A program made the translations under genes and the position numbers. This document shows positions 35,047 to 43,426 of a DNA stretch of 64,000 nt, piece by piece. The stretch comes from an uncultured Bacilli bacterium (lineage in GTDB: Bacteria; Bacillota_I; Bacilli_A; RF39; UBA660). The stretch spans positions 248,001 to 312,000 of the forward strand of contig CAKOWQ010000001.1 of NCBI GenBank assembly GCA_934122395.1. Reading direction: 5' to 3'. The notes below the pieces were generated by a model. The model was not told where the DNA came from. It ran no database searches and saw only the letters and a list, made by a program, of their open reading frames with translations. Within the stretch, counting starts at the first letter, position 1; every line of letters begins with the position of its first letter.

Positions 35047-35544
35047 TTATCCTTTCTTGTTTAATATTTTTTCTACAGTCTCTTCAACAGTTAAATTAGA
35101 GCTATCTATAATATACTTGTTATCGTAATCACAATTCATAAACTCTTTTAAAAGAACTAAACATCTTTCATGCATCTGACAATCTTCTGGTCTTAATAAA
35201 TCTCTTTTAATAATTGTTTGTTCATCTACTAATAAACAACTAAATATAAATTCATAACCTTTAAATACTTCTTTTAGTTTTTCTAATTCTTTATTTTTTA
35301 TTATATAATTGAACACTACATCATATCCGTTTTCCAAATATGACTTTATTAGCATGATAGAATTTTTCCAAAATAAATCAAGTGGTGCATTGGGATACCA
35401 TGGTTTAATTCTACCACCAACGAAAAAATTATAAATTGTATCTCCTTCTATTACTACAGACTTGTCTAATTTTTTACCAAGCTCATAACTAACAGTACTT
35501 TTACCTACTCCTGCAGGTCCTGTTATAACATATAACTTATTCAT
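35047..35544 (-). CDS. P-loop kinase, chloramphenicol phosphotransferase-like
   Basis: The 165-residue protein has Walker A GPAGVGKST near residue 9, a DxD-like EGDTIYNF, and a C-terminal YIIDSSNLTVEETVEKIL that matches the lid end of small AAA/zeta-toxin or chloramphenicol phosphotransferase-like kinases. The substrate is unknown. AGGAG precedes the ATG at 35544. A small ORF and hairpin lie in its leader (35566-35630). Confidence 0.65.
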   Translation of the reverse strand: MNKLYVITGPAGVGKSTVSYELGKKLDKSVVIEGDTIYNFFVGGRIKPWYPNAPLDLFWKNSIMLIKSYLENGYDVVFNYIIKNKELEKLKEVFKGYEFIFSCLLVDEQTIIKRDLLRPEDCQMHERCLVLLKEFMNCDYDNKYIIDSSNLTVEETVEKILNKKG

Positions 35545-35565
35545 TTTTATTTCTCCTATCTTGAG

Positions 35566-35598
35566 AAATCACACTATTTAATATCTATAGTATGATTT
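35566..35598 (-). promoter_or_regulatory. Hairpin in the leader of the P-loop kinase gene
   Basis: AAATCATACTAT / ATAGTGTGATTT pair over 12 bp with one T-G wobble and a 9-base loop. The first arm lies in the last codons of the small leader ORF. It has no T run, so it is not an ordinary terminator. Confidence 0.5.
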
Positions 35599-35630
35599 AT
35601 CTGATTATATTTTTTTGTAATTCTTTTCAT
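35574..35630 (-). CDS. Possible 18-residue leader peptide
   Basis: This short ORF (MKRITKKYNQINHTIDIK) has AAGGGAGTG about 9 bases before its ATG, a better site than many genes here. It ends inside the hairpin before the P-loop kinase gene. Leader peptides of this layout are known before antibiotic resistance genes such as cat and erm, where ribosome stalling opens a hairpin. Whether this one is translated is unknown. Confidence 0.35.
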   Translation of the reverse strand: MKRITKKYNQINHTIDIK

Positions 35631-35754
35631 ATAAATCACACTCCCTTCTTAAAATTACAATTATATTTTAGCATAAATAAAGGAAAAAGCACAAACTTGT
35701 TTATGATGCAATCTCTATCAAATATTATTCTTATAAACATACTTTACCTGTAAA

Positions 35755-35785
35755 CAAAAAAGGCCAAGATATTATCTTGACCTTT
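35755..35785 (-). terminator. Terminator of ppdK
   Basis: AGGTCAAGAT / ATCTTGGCCT hairpin followed by six T on the minus strand. Confidence 0.85.
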
Positions 35786-35791
35786 TTGAAA

Positions 35792-38422
35792 CTATTTATT
35801 ATTTTTTGCTTTAATTGCAGCTTGTGCAGCAGCAAGTCTAGCTATTGGTACTCTAAATGGAGAACATGAAACATATGTTAATCCTGCATTATGACAGAAC
35901 TCAACACTTGATGGATCTCCACCATGTTCACCACAAATTCCTAATTTAATATTAGGTCTTGTAGCTTTACCTTTTTCAACAGCCATCTTAACTAATTGCC
36001 CAACACCTTTTTGGTCTAATCTAGCAAATGGATCTTGTTCATATATTTTCTTTTCATAGTAAGAACCTAAGAATTTACCAGCATCGTCTCTTGAGAATCC
36101 AAAAGTCATTTGTGTTAAATCGTTAGTTCCGAATGAGAAGAATTCAGCTTCTTTTGCAATTTCGTCTGCAGTTAATGCTGCTCTTGGGATTTCAATCATT
36201 GTACCAATATGATATTCAATGTTAGAACCTCTTTCAGCTTTAACTTGTTCAGCAGTTTCAACTACTACATCTTTAACATATTTTAATTCTTTTACTTCTC
36301 CAACAAGTGGAATCATAATTTCTGGAGTAATATCATATCCATCTTCTTCATGAACTTCAATTGCTGCTTCTAATAAAGCACGAGTTTGCATTCTTGCAAT
36401 TTCTGGATAAGTAACTGCTAGACGACATCCTCTATGTCCCATCATTGGGTTAAATTCATGTAGACCATTACAAACATCTTGTACATGTTCAACTGTTACA
36501 CCCATTGCATCAGCTAATTGTTTCATTTCAGCTTCTGTTTTAGGAATGAATTCATGTAGTGGTGGGTCAATATAACGAACTGTCATTGGACGTCCTTTTA
36601 ACTCTTTATACATTTCTTTGAAGTCATTCTTTTGATATGGAATCAATAAATTTAAGTATTTTTCTCTATCTTCAACTGTTTCAGATAAGATCATTCTTCT
36701 TAAATTGAAAATTCTTTCTTCATCAAAGAACATGTGTTCTGTACGGCAAAGACCAATTCCTTCTGCTCCTAATTCGATAGCTTTTCTAGTATCTCTTGGA
36801 GTATCAGCATTTGTTCTAACACCTAGTTTTCTATATTTATCAGCCCATTCCATAACGCGACCAAATTCTCCAGCGATTGTTGCATCAACTGTAGGAATAG
36901 CTCCATCATAAATGTTACCAGTAGTACCATCTAGTGAAATGAAATCACCTTCATGATATGTTTTTCCAGCTAATGTGAAGCATTTATTTTCTTCATCCAT
37001 TATGATATCTCCACATCCTGATACACAGCAAGTTCCCATACCACGAGCAACTACTGCAGCATGTGAAGTCATACCTCCACGAACTGTTAAGATACCTTGA
37101 GATGCTTTCATACCTGTAATATCTTCTGGAGAAGTTTCAAGTCTAACAAGTACAACTTTTTCTCCTTTTTCATGCCAAGCTTCTGCATCTTCAGCAGTAA
37201 ATACTACTTTACCACATGCAGCACCTGGTGATGCTCCTAATCCTTTTCCAGCTGGTGTAGCTTTCTTTAGTGCATCTACATCAAATTGTGGATGTAATAA
37301 TGTATCTAAATTTCTAGGATCAATCATAGCAACTGCTTCTTCTTCAGTACGCATTCCTTCGTCAACTAAATCACAAGCAATTTTTAATGCAGCTTGAGCA
37401 GTTCTCTTACCATTTCTTGTTTGTAACATATAAAGTTTACCATGTTCAACAGTAAATTCCATATCTTGCATATCTCTATAATGATCTTCTAGAGTCTTAC
37501 AAACTTCTTTGAATTGTTTAAATGCTTCTGGAAATTTTTGTTCCATTTCAGATATATGCATTGGAGTTCTAACACCTGCAACAACGTCTTCACCTTGAGC
37601 GTTTGTTAAGAATTCTCCAAATAATCCTTTTTCACCAGTTGCTGGGTCTCTTGTAAATGCAACACCAGTACCACAATCGTCACCCATGTTACCGAATGCC
37701 ATTGCTTGTACGTTTACTGCAGTTCCCCAAGAATAAGGAATATCATTATCTCTTCTATATACATTAGCTCTTGGATTATCCCAACTTCTAAATACTGCTT
37801 TAACAGCACCCATTAATTGTTCTTTAGGGTCACTTGGGAAATCTTTACCAATTTTTTCTTTATATTCAGCTTTGAATTGATTTGCTAATTCTTTTAAGTC
37901 ATCAGCATCAAGTTCGATGTCCTGTTTAACACCTTTCTTTTCTTTCATAGCATCTATTAGTTGTTCAAAATATTTTTTACCAACTTCCATAACTACATCA
38001 GAATACATTTGAATAAATCTTCTATAGCAGTCCCATGCCCATCTAGGATTATTAGATTTTTCAGCAATAACTTCAACAACTTCTTCATTTAAACCTAAGT
38101 TAAGAATTGTATCCATCATACCAGGCATTGAAGCTCTAGCTCCTGAACGAACAGAAACTAAAAGAGGATTTTCTTTATCTCCAAATTTTTTACCAGTAAT
38201 TTCTTCCATCTTACCGATATACTCATTGATTTGGTTTTGAATTTCTTCATTAATTTCTCTACCATCTTCATAGTATTGAGTACATGCTTCAGTTGTAATT
38301 GTGAAACCTTGAGGTACAGGTAGTCCAATATTAGTCATTTCTGCTAAGTTAGCACCTTTACCACCAAGTAGGTTTCTCATGTCCGCGTTTCCTTCCTTAA
38401 AAAGGTAAACCCACTTTGTCAT
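35792..38422 (-). CDS. ppdK: Pyruvate, phosphate dikinase
   Basis: The 876-residue enzyme converts PEP, AMP and PPi to pyruvate, ATP and Pi reversibly, linking glycolysis to ATP yield in anaerobes. Domains in order are the ATP-grasp part (GGKGANLAEMTNIGLPVPQGF, SVRSGARASMPGMMDTILNLG), the phosphohistidine domain (GGMTSHAAVVARGMGTCCVSG, His near residue 455) and the PEP-binding TIM barrel (GLCRTEHMF, MGHRGCRL, FSFGTNDLTQMTFG, GICGEHGGDP). Length is normal for the family. Codon choice and GC content are higher than in the neighbours, as expected for a highly expressed gene. It is monocistronic with its own promoter and terminator. Confidence 0.98.
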   Translation of the reverse strand: MTKWVYLFKEGNADMRNLLGGKGANLAEMTNIGLPVPQGFTITTEACTQYYEDGREINEEIQNQINEYIGKMEEITGKKFGDKENPLLVSVRSGARASMPGMMDTILNLGLNEEVVEVIAEKSNNPRWAWDCYRRFIQMYSDVVMEVGKKYFEQLIDAMKEKKGVKQDIELDADDLKELANQFKAEYKEKIGKDFPSDPKEQLMGAVKAVFRSWDNPRANVYRRDNDIPYSWGTAVNVQAMAFGNMGDDCGTGVAFTRDPATGEKGLFGEFLTNAQGEDVVAGVRTPMHISEMEQKFPEAFKQFKEVCKTLEDHYRDMQDMEFTVEHGKLYMLQTRNGKRTAQAALKIACDLVDEGMRTEEEAVAMIDPRNLDTLLHPQFDVDALKKATPAGKGLGASPGAACGKVVFTAEDAEAWHEKGEKVVLVRLETSPEDITGMKASQGILTVRGGMTSHAAVVARGMGTCCVSGCGDIIMDEENKCFTLAGKTYHEGDFISLDGTTGNIYDGAIPTVDATIAGEFGRVMEWADKYRKLGVRTNADTPRDTRKAIELGAEGIGLCRTEHMFFDEERIFNLRRMILSETVEDREKYLNLLIPYQKNDFKEMYKELKGRPMTVRYIDPPLHEFIPKTEAEMKQLADAMGVTVEHVQDVCNGLHEFNPMMGHRGCRLAVTYPEIARMQTRALLEAAIEVHEEDGYDITPEIMIPLVGEVKELKYVKDVVVETAEQVKAERGSNIEYHIGTMIEIPRAALTADEIAKEAEFFSFGTNDLTQMTFGFSRDDAGKFLGSYYEKKIYEQDPFARLDQKGVGQLVKMAVEKGKATRPNIKLGICGEHGGDPSSVEFCHNAGLTYVSCSPFRVPIARLAAAQAAIKAKNNK

Positions 38423-38455
38423 TTAATCATCTTCCTTTCAATTTGTCGTAACTAG

Positions 38456-38484
38456 ATTATAACATATATGATATCAAAGTGAAA
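38456..38484 (-). promoter_or_regulatory. Probable promoter of ppdK
   Basis: TATAAT (38456-38461) lies about 34 bases before the start codon. A weak TTTCAC is 17 bases upstream. Confidence 0.5.
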
Positions 38485-38506
38485 CAACTTTTACATGATT
38501 TTACAA

Positions 38507-38532
38507 AGAAAAAGAAGAGTATTTCTCTTCTT
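38507..38532 (-). terminator. Terminator of surface protein gene 3
   Basis: AAGAAGAG / CTCTTCTT with a TTTTTCTTT tail on the minus strand. Confidence 0.8.
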
Positions 38533-38545
38533 AGATTAATGTTTA

Positions 38546-39991
38546 TTAGTTAGTTTTTATGATGTATGGATTGTCTTTAGTCCCATCACCTTTTGTTATC
38601 TCTATTGTTGACTTGAGATTTATAACTGGACGAATGTTAAGCTTATGGTCTAAATATGCACCACTTATACGTCCATCATACATAAATATTATATTAACCG
38701 TTTGATTAGTACTTGAGTAAGACGGTGTCATGGTCCAGAGGTTATATCCACCTTTCCTTATGTAAATTTCATTATTTGTTACTCCTAATACACTACCTGC
38801 ATATGATATTTCATCTGCTGTTATTAACCCTATCGGATATGTTAATGCTTTATTTCCTTTTGTAGCAGTCGTGGTTGTATACAAGTCGTTTTCTTGTGGA
38901 CATACAAATTGGGGCTTTTTATTTATCGTTAATCTATTATACACTCCATAGTTAGTACTATCTTGTCCAATTCCACTACCAATTGCTATACTTCTATCCC
39001 CACAAAAACCAGCATCAGCTAGATAATCTGAATAGTTAATCAAATTATCTTTATACCATTGATCAACAGCTATTTTTACATCACTTGAATTTATATTCTT
39101 GTGAGTTTCAACATATGTTGTTGAACCTACTGTTCCATACATATACCCTACATACGTTGGATCATTAATTTTATTATTAAAAGTGCTACTATCTATCAAG
39201 CTAGCATCTAACAATCCTTCTTTTATTAATCTTATACTTTCATCTTCATTTATTCTTATTATTCGCCATGTGAATCCGGCGAATGTTACATAATTGTTTT
39301 CTACTTTTCCTCTAAAGTAATATGTTACTTTATCATCTTCGGTATTTGTTGAAGTATAATATAAGCCTTTTCCATTTGTATCACTACTTATCTTAGAAAA
39401 ATCTATATTGGTATCAGCTTCTGCTTTATTATCACTTAATATCTTCTTTCTTAATCCCATTGATACTATTTCTAAATCTTCACTTGTAATAGTCTGTCCT
39501 ACATCTTGAACAAAATCTACACTTACACTTAACATATCACTATCCATTATTGGTTGATCTGTTACAGATGAATCGAATGTTATATAAATTTCAAATGTCT
39601 TTGATTCACCTTTTCCTAGTTTATCACCTTTCTTTATTCCTGTTATTTCTATCTTTACTACTTCATTAGCACCCTTTTTGGCTTCAATATTATTTATTAT
39701 TGCATTTAATGTTCCTTTATTTGCTACTGTTACATCTAACTTTACTCCATCTCCTGGTGCTTTTAAATCTAATCCAAATGTTAGAGTTGTTCCACTTATT
39801 GTAGGAGTACTAGTAAATGTTGCACCACTTGTTTGTTCTTTTGCTGTTACACTAGTAAATAATATATTCCAATTGGACTCTATATCTGCCGTTCCATCTA
39901 TATTTAGGTTCTGTCCAAGTATAGAATATCCTACTATCATTAAACATACTACTAAACACATTGCAACTATTATTATTTGTTTCTTATTCAT
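38546..39991 (-). CDS. Phase-variable surface protein 3 (divergent TasA-like N-domain, lectin-like head)
   Basis: The 481-residue third paralog has a signal of the same type (VVCLMIVGYSILGQNLNIDGT) but a more diverged N-domain (LKAPGDGVKLDVTVANKGTLN). The head is close to that of proteins 1 and 2: FAGFTWRIIRINEDESIRLIKE, FCGDRSIAIG, FVCPQENDLYTT, YPIGLITADEISYAG, LWTMTP, IRPVINLKSTIEIT, ending PYIIKTN. The ATG at 39991 has only GAGAAG upstream. A better-placed ATG at 40007, with GGAG 5 bases before it, is out of frame by one base. The G-tract promoter is at 40037-40067. It lies directly downstream of the SecA-like gene but has its own promoter. Confidence 0.8.
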   Translation of the reverse strand: MNKKQIIIVAMCLVVCLMIVGYSILGQNLNIDGTADIESNWNILFTSVTAKEQTSGATFTSTPTISGTTLTFGLDLKAPGDGVKLDVTVANKGTLNAIINNIEAKKGANEVVKIEITGIKKGDKLGKGESKTFEIYITFDSSVTDQPIMDSDMLSVSVDFVQDVGQTITSEDLEIVSMGLRKKILSDNKAEADTNIDFSKISSDTNGKGLYYTSTNTEDDKVTYYFRGKVENNYVTFAGFTWRIIRINEDESIRLIKEGLLDASLIDSSTFNNKINDPTYVGYMYGTVGSTTYVETHKNINSSDVKIAVDQWYKDNLINYSDYLADAGFCGDRSIAIGSGIGQDSTNYGVYNRLTINKKPQFVCPQENDLYTTTTATKGNKALTYPIGLITADEISYAGSVLGVTNNEIYIRKGGYNLWTMTPSYSSTNQTVNIIFMYDGRISGAYLDHKLNIRPVINLKSTIEITKGDGTKDNPYIIKTN

Positions 39992-40007
39992 AATACTTCT
40001 CTTTCAT
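39984..40007 (-). other. Short out-of-frame ORF at the canonical start of surface protein 3
   Basis: ATG at 40007, with GGAG 5 bases upstream, opens a seven-codon ORF that stops just past the ATG at 39991. In paralogs 2 and 4 the corresponding ATG is in frame and encodes the first five residues. Here one extra T in TATTATG shifts the frame. Confidence 0.6.
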
Positions 40008-40036
40008 TATTGCTCCGAATTTTATTTTCTATAGTC

Positions 40037-40067
40037 ATTATACCCCCCCCCCCTAGGGATTTGGCAA
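40037..40067 (-). promoter_or_regulatory. G-tract promoter 3 (G11 in the -35/-10 spacer)
   Basis: TTGCCA (40062-40067), AATCCCTA, eleven G (40043-40053) and TATAAT (40037-40042) on the minus strand give a 19-base spacer. Apart from one extra G it equals promoters 1 and 2. Confidence 0.85.
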
Positions 40068-40093
40068 GAAAAAAAGCAACTTTTTTGGTTGCT
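40068..40093 (-). terminator. Terminator of the SecA-like gene
   Basis: AGCAAC / GTTGCT with a seven-T run on the minus strand. The arms and T run match the terminator before promoter 2, and again lead straight into the -35 box. Confidence 0.85.
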
Positions 40094-40102
40094 CTTTTAC
40101 AT

Positions 40103-43100
40103 TTATTTTTTATGACTAGAACTTTCTTGTTGAACTCCTTCTGCTACTGCCATATTACTGTTATCAAAATTCATACGTTCCACTCCATTAATTTCTTTTT
40201 CGTCTTTCCATGAAACTAGTTCAAATTTAGATTTAATTTTATCTTTTATAAGTTTTATCTTACCAGATAAAGTTGCCATTATTTTAGCAGGTCTAACGCT
40301 TAAATTACTTTGAGGCTTTTTAGTCTCAACTTCATAATCATTAAGGGATTCATCTCTATCAAATAAATCTTCCTCTATAGGCTTTTCTCTTTCTAAAGTA
40401 GTTCGTTTTCCAATTGTTCTACTTAACATACTGATCTTAGCATCTTTCATAGCTTTATTAAATCCTTGTTTCATAGCATGAATTTCGTCAAACTCTTTAT
40501 TTTGTGCTAGAGAATACATACTGTTTTGGAATTTTATGTAATCCAAGTTATCATTAAAAGTTAACCATGCATCATCAATAGTTCCAATTATGCGGTCTCT
40601 ATCTAGAACATCTTGTTTTTCATCCCCATTTTCTTTTCTTACCTCATAATAACGTTCTTTAGCATGTACTGCTACATATCGCTCTACATCACCTAGTGTT
40701 GAAAGTTCATTATTTTCAAGCGCATCTCTTATATCTACCCCAAAAGTTTCTATTGTATCTACTACTAGATTATTTAAATTAATACCTGATCTTTTCAATT
40801 TAGTTCTATGGGTTGCTCTTCTATCATTTTCTTCCAAATTTCTATCAATTAGATTTTTAACTGAAGTTTCTATAATAAACTCCATATTTTCTTTAGGATC
40901 TTCACCTTTTAACATACGCATACGTTGGTCATATATCTTACGTCTCATAATAGATAAATGATAATCAGCTTCTTGGGTATTAACAATAGCACCTGTCATT
41001 AAAGCTTCATTATTAGATTGAGCAATTGAGATAACTTTTTCTACTATATCACCGCTAAGTGGAGCACCTTCCGCTAGTCCACGTTTCTTCAAAGCTTTTA
41101 TTTTATCCCCTGATACCCCTAATTCTTTTCTTAAATTTTTAATTGAAGAATAAAATTCAGTAACTCCTGGATCAGCTTGTCTTGCAGCCCTACCTCTTAA
41201 TTGATCATCATCACGTCTAGTCATGGAATGTCCATAACCAATTACCTTTAGTCCACCCGCTTTAACTAACTCTTCTTTTTCTCTTTTTACTATTTCTTCT
41301 GCCTTTGCTCTTATATCATCCATCTTTTTAGTTTCAATGAACTTAGTAGCACCAATACGTAATTTTCTATATTCTTCTTCACTTACCTTAGTACCATGTA
41401 AAACATTATTGATTGTTCTAGTTATTTCGGCTTCTTCTAATTCTAAAATAACATCATCTATATTTCCACCTAATTTAATATCAGTTCCACGTCCTGCCAT
41501 TTGTGTAGAAATTGTAACACTACCTTTTCTACCTGCTCTTGCAATAATATCATTTTCTTCTTTTATTGAAGAAGTCTCAGCATTTAACTTAGTACATTCG
41601 ATACCACGTTTTCTAAATTCTTCATATAGTCTATTTGACTCATTAACTGAAGTAGTTCCTATTAGTACTGGCTGTCCTTTTTTTTGTGAATCAAGAACTG
41701 ATGCTATAACAGCTTCCATTTTTTCTCTTTCTGTAGCAAAAAGGACTGTATCATTATCAACTCTTCCACTATAAATTGCATCTATTTCTTCATCAGTTAC
41801 ACCATACTCACTATTCTTAGGTATTTCTATTGTATCCATTCCATATACTTCTTCAAATAACTCTTTAGCAGAAGTCCCAGTCATACCAGCAATTTTTGAA
41901 TATATTGAGTAAAACGCTTTTTGAGAGATTGATGCTAATTCATCGTGTTCTTCAGTAAATTCTATTTCAAGGTTTTCTCTTTTTAATAAGTTTCTTTCTT
42001 TAAACTCTATAGCTTGTTGTAATCCATCACTATATACTCTACCTTCAGCTGTTCTACCATTAGATACCAAAAGAACTCTTTTCTTTAATGTTTTACCTTT
42101 TTTAACGTCATCTAAGATATATTCTTTACCACGTTCTAATGTAAAATATGCTTTTAAGGCATTATCTAAAGCTTTTTTGGTTGCAGCAAATTCTTCACTT
42201 GCATAAAAAGCATTATTAAGAGTTTTGACTTCATCTAGTATTCTTACTGCTTTTTCTATTCCTCTTAACGAAAGATCAATCATTCCTGATTCTTCATCAT
42301 ATGAATAATCTTTATCTATTTCAAATTCTGGATCATTTAAAATTTTATTAATGTTTTTATTTGCAATTTCATTAATTTTATCTTGGTTAAAATATTTAAA
42401 TGCTTCTAACCATCCACGTTCTGTTAATACAGCTGTACTTCCTTTGCAATAAAGAACAGAACATTCTCTTTGAACAGAATTTGTGGCTTTTTCATTTCCA
42501 CCTTCATAAAGCATCATTTCATCTTCTGTTTTTACTTCTTTTGTTTTAGCATACTTAAATAATCTAGATACAAAAGCATCAGCTGCACTATATATAGCCA
42601 TTTGTTCTTTAGCTTCTTTTTCATCACGGGATTTTTTTTCAATTCTTTCTAATAGAGATAAATCACTATCTTCATGTTTTCCTGAAAGTTTAAATGGCAT
42701 TACAGCGTCATTTACTAATATTTGATCGGCTTCATCTATTATGATAAGTCCAATTTCTCTATCTCCCCTTACTACATTACTAAGACTTGTAGCAGTATTA
42801 TCTCTTAAATAGTCGAATGCAAAAGCATTACCTGATCCGTATGTGATATCGCAACTATAAGCTTCTTTTCTTTTTTTAATGTCCTTTTCATAATTAGGAT
42901 CACGTTCTTCAGTAACTACCCCCGAAGTTAATCCTAATCCTTCGAATAAAGGTCTAGTTAACTCTTGGTCTCTTGTTGCTAAAGTATCATTAGAGGTCGC
43001 TATATGTACTGTTTTACCAGATAAGGCATTTAAATACGCTGTAACTGGTGCGGTATAAGTTTTTCCTTCACCTGTTTTCATCTCAGCTATATCACCACGA

Positions 43101-43369
43101 TGTAATGCTATAGCACCCATTAATTGAACTGGATATTGCCTAATACCTAAAAATCTTTTACTTGCTTCTCTTACTACCGCAAAAGCTTCTGGTAATATGT
43201 CATCTAAAGTTTCACCATTTTTTATTCTATCTTTAAACTCTCTTGTTTTGCTTTTTAATTCTTCGTCTGATAGAGATTCAATATTAATAGATTGTTTATT
43301 TATTTTATCAATTATTTTTTCATATTCACGAATTTGTCTTTTATTTCCACTACCAAATAAAAAATCCAT
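40103..43369 (-). CDS. Divergent SecA-type preprotein translocase ATPase
   Basis: The 1088-residue protein has the SecA core: QLMGAIALHRGDIAEMKTGEGKT (Walker A near residue 100), ATSNDTLATRDQE, GNAFAFDYLRDN, IIIDEAD (Walker B), KIAGMTGTSAKE, ISTQMAGRGTDIKLGGN and RRDDDQLRGRAARQADPG. Departures from housekeeping SecA are SerAspThrLeu for VNDYL, DEADQILVNDAVMPF for DEADSILIDEARTPL, and AARQADPG for SGRQGDPG. The cross-linking region has an insert and the protein is about 250 residues longer than usual. No C-terminal CxCx8C(H/C) zinc motif is present. These traits suggest a SecA2-like accessory ATPase, but a housekeeping role cannot be excluded without the rest of the genome. GAGGTG precedes the ATG. 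Confidence 0.85.
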   Translation of the reverse strand: MDFLFGSGNKRQIREYEKIIDKINKQSINIESLSDEELKSKTREFKDRIKNGETLDDILPEAFAVVREASKRFLGIRQYPVQLMGAIALHRGDIAEMKTGEGKTYTAPVTAYLNALSGKTVHIATSNDTLATRDQELTRPLFEGLGLTSGVVTEERDPNYEKDIKKRKEAYSCDITYGSGNAFAFDYLRDNTATSLSNVVRGDREIGLIIIDEADQILVNDAVMPFKLSGKHEDSDLSLLERIEKKSRDEKEAKEQMAIYSAADAFVSRLFKYAKTKEVKTEDEMMLYEGGNEKATNSVQRECSVLYCKGSTAVLTERGWLEAFKYFNQDKINEIANKNINKILNDPEFEIDKDYSYDEESGMIDLSLRGIEKAVRILDEVKTLNNAFYASEEFAATKKALDNALKAYFTLERGKEYILDDVKKGKTLKKRVLLVSNGRTAEGRVYSDGLQQAIEFKERNLLKRENLEIEFTEEHDELASISQKAFYSIYSKIAGMTGTSAKELFEEVYGMDTIEIPKNSEYGVTDEEIDAIYSGRVDNDTVLFATEREKMEAVIASVLDSQKKGQPVLIGTTSVNESNRLYEEFRKRGIECTKLNAETSSIKEENDIIARAGRKGSVTISTQMAGRGTDIKLGGNIDDVILELEEAEITRTINNVLHGTKVSEEEYRKLRIGATKFIETKKMDDIRAKAEEIVKREKEELVKAGGLKVIGYGHSMTRRDDDQLRGRAARQADPGVTEFYSSIKNLRKELGVSGDKIKALKKRGLAEGAPLSGDIVEKVISIAQSNNEALMTGAIVNTQEADYHLSIMRRKIYDQRMRMLKGEDPKENMEFIIETSVKNLIDRNLEENDRRATHRTKLKRSGINLNNLVVDTIETFGVDIRDALENNELSTLGDVERYVAVHAKERYYEVRKENGDEKQDVLDRDRIIGTIDDAWLTFNDNLDYIKFQNSMYSLAQNKEFDEIHAMKQGFNKAMKDAKISMLSRTIGKRTTLEREKPIEEDLFDRDESLNDYEVETKKPQSNLSVRPAKIMATLSGKIKLIKDKIKSKFELVSWKDEKEINGVERMNFDNSNMAVAEGVQQESSSHKK

Positions 43370-43395
43370 AATAACACCTCTACTTTCCTAGTATC

Positions 43396-43424
43396 AGTAT
43401 AACATAATGTTATATTTTTTTAAA
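43396..43424 (-). promoter_or_regulatory. Promoter of the SecA-like gene with an overlapping inverted repeat
   Basis: TATACT (43396-43401) with a weak TTTAAA 17 bases upstream (43419-43424). A perfect inverted repeat, TATAACAT / ATGTTATA around a single central base (43398-43414), overlaps the -10 box and could be an operator. Confidence 0.4.
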
Positions 43425-43426
43425 CT

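Noticed and set aside
16565..39991. Diversity-generating retroelement acting on the lectin-like heads
   Set aside because: No reverse transcriptase, template repeat or accessory gene is present in the window, and head differences are not limited to adenine-derived codons.
18362..40053. The C10-C11 runs as sequencing or assembly artefacts
   Set aside because: They occur only inside the same promoter element at three separate genes with unique flanks, so the location is not random. The exact counts may still be inaccurate, because assembly collapses length variants.
41337..41774. A 145-codon plus-strand frame inside the SecA-like gene
   Set aside because: It lies wholly within a clearly coding region on the other strand, has no ribosome binding site, and its low-complexity translation looks like a shadow.
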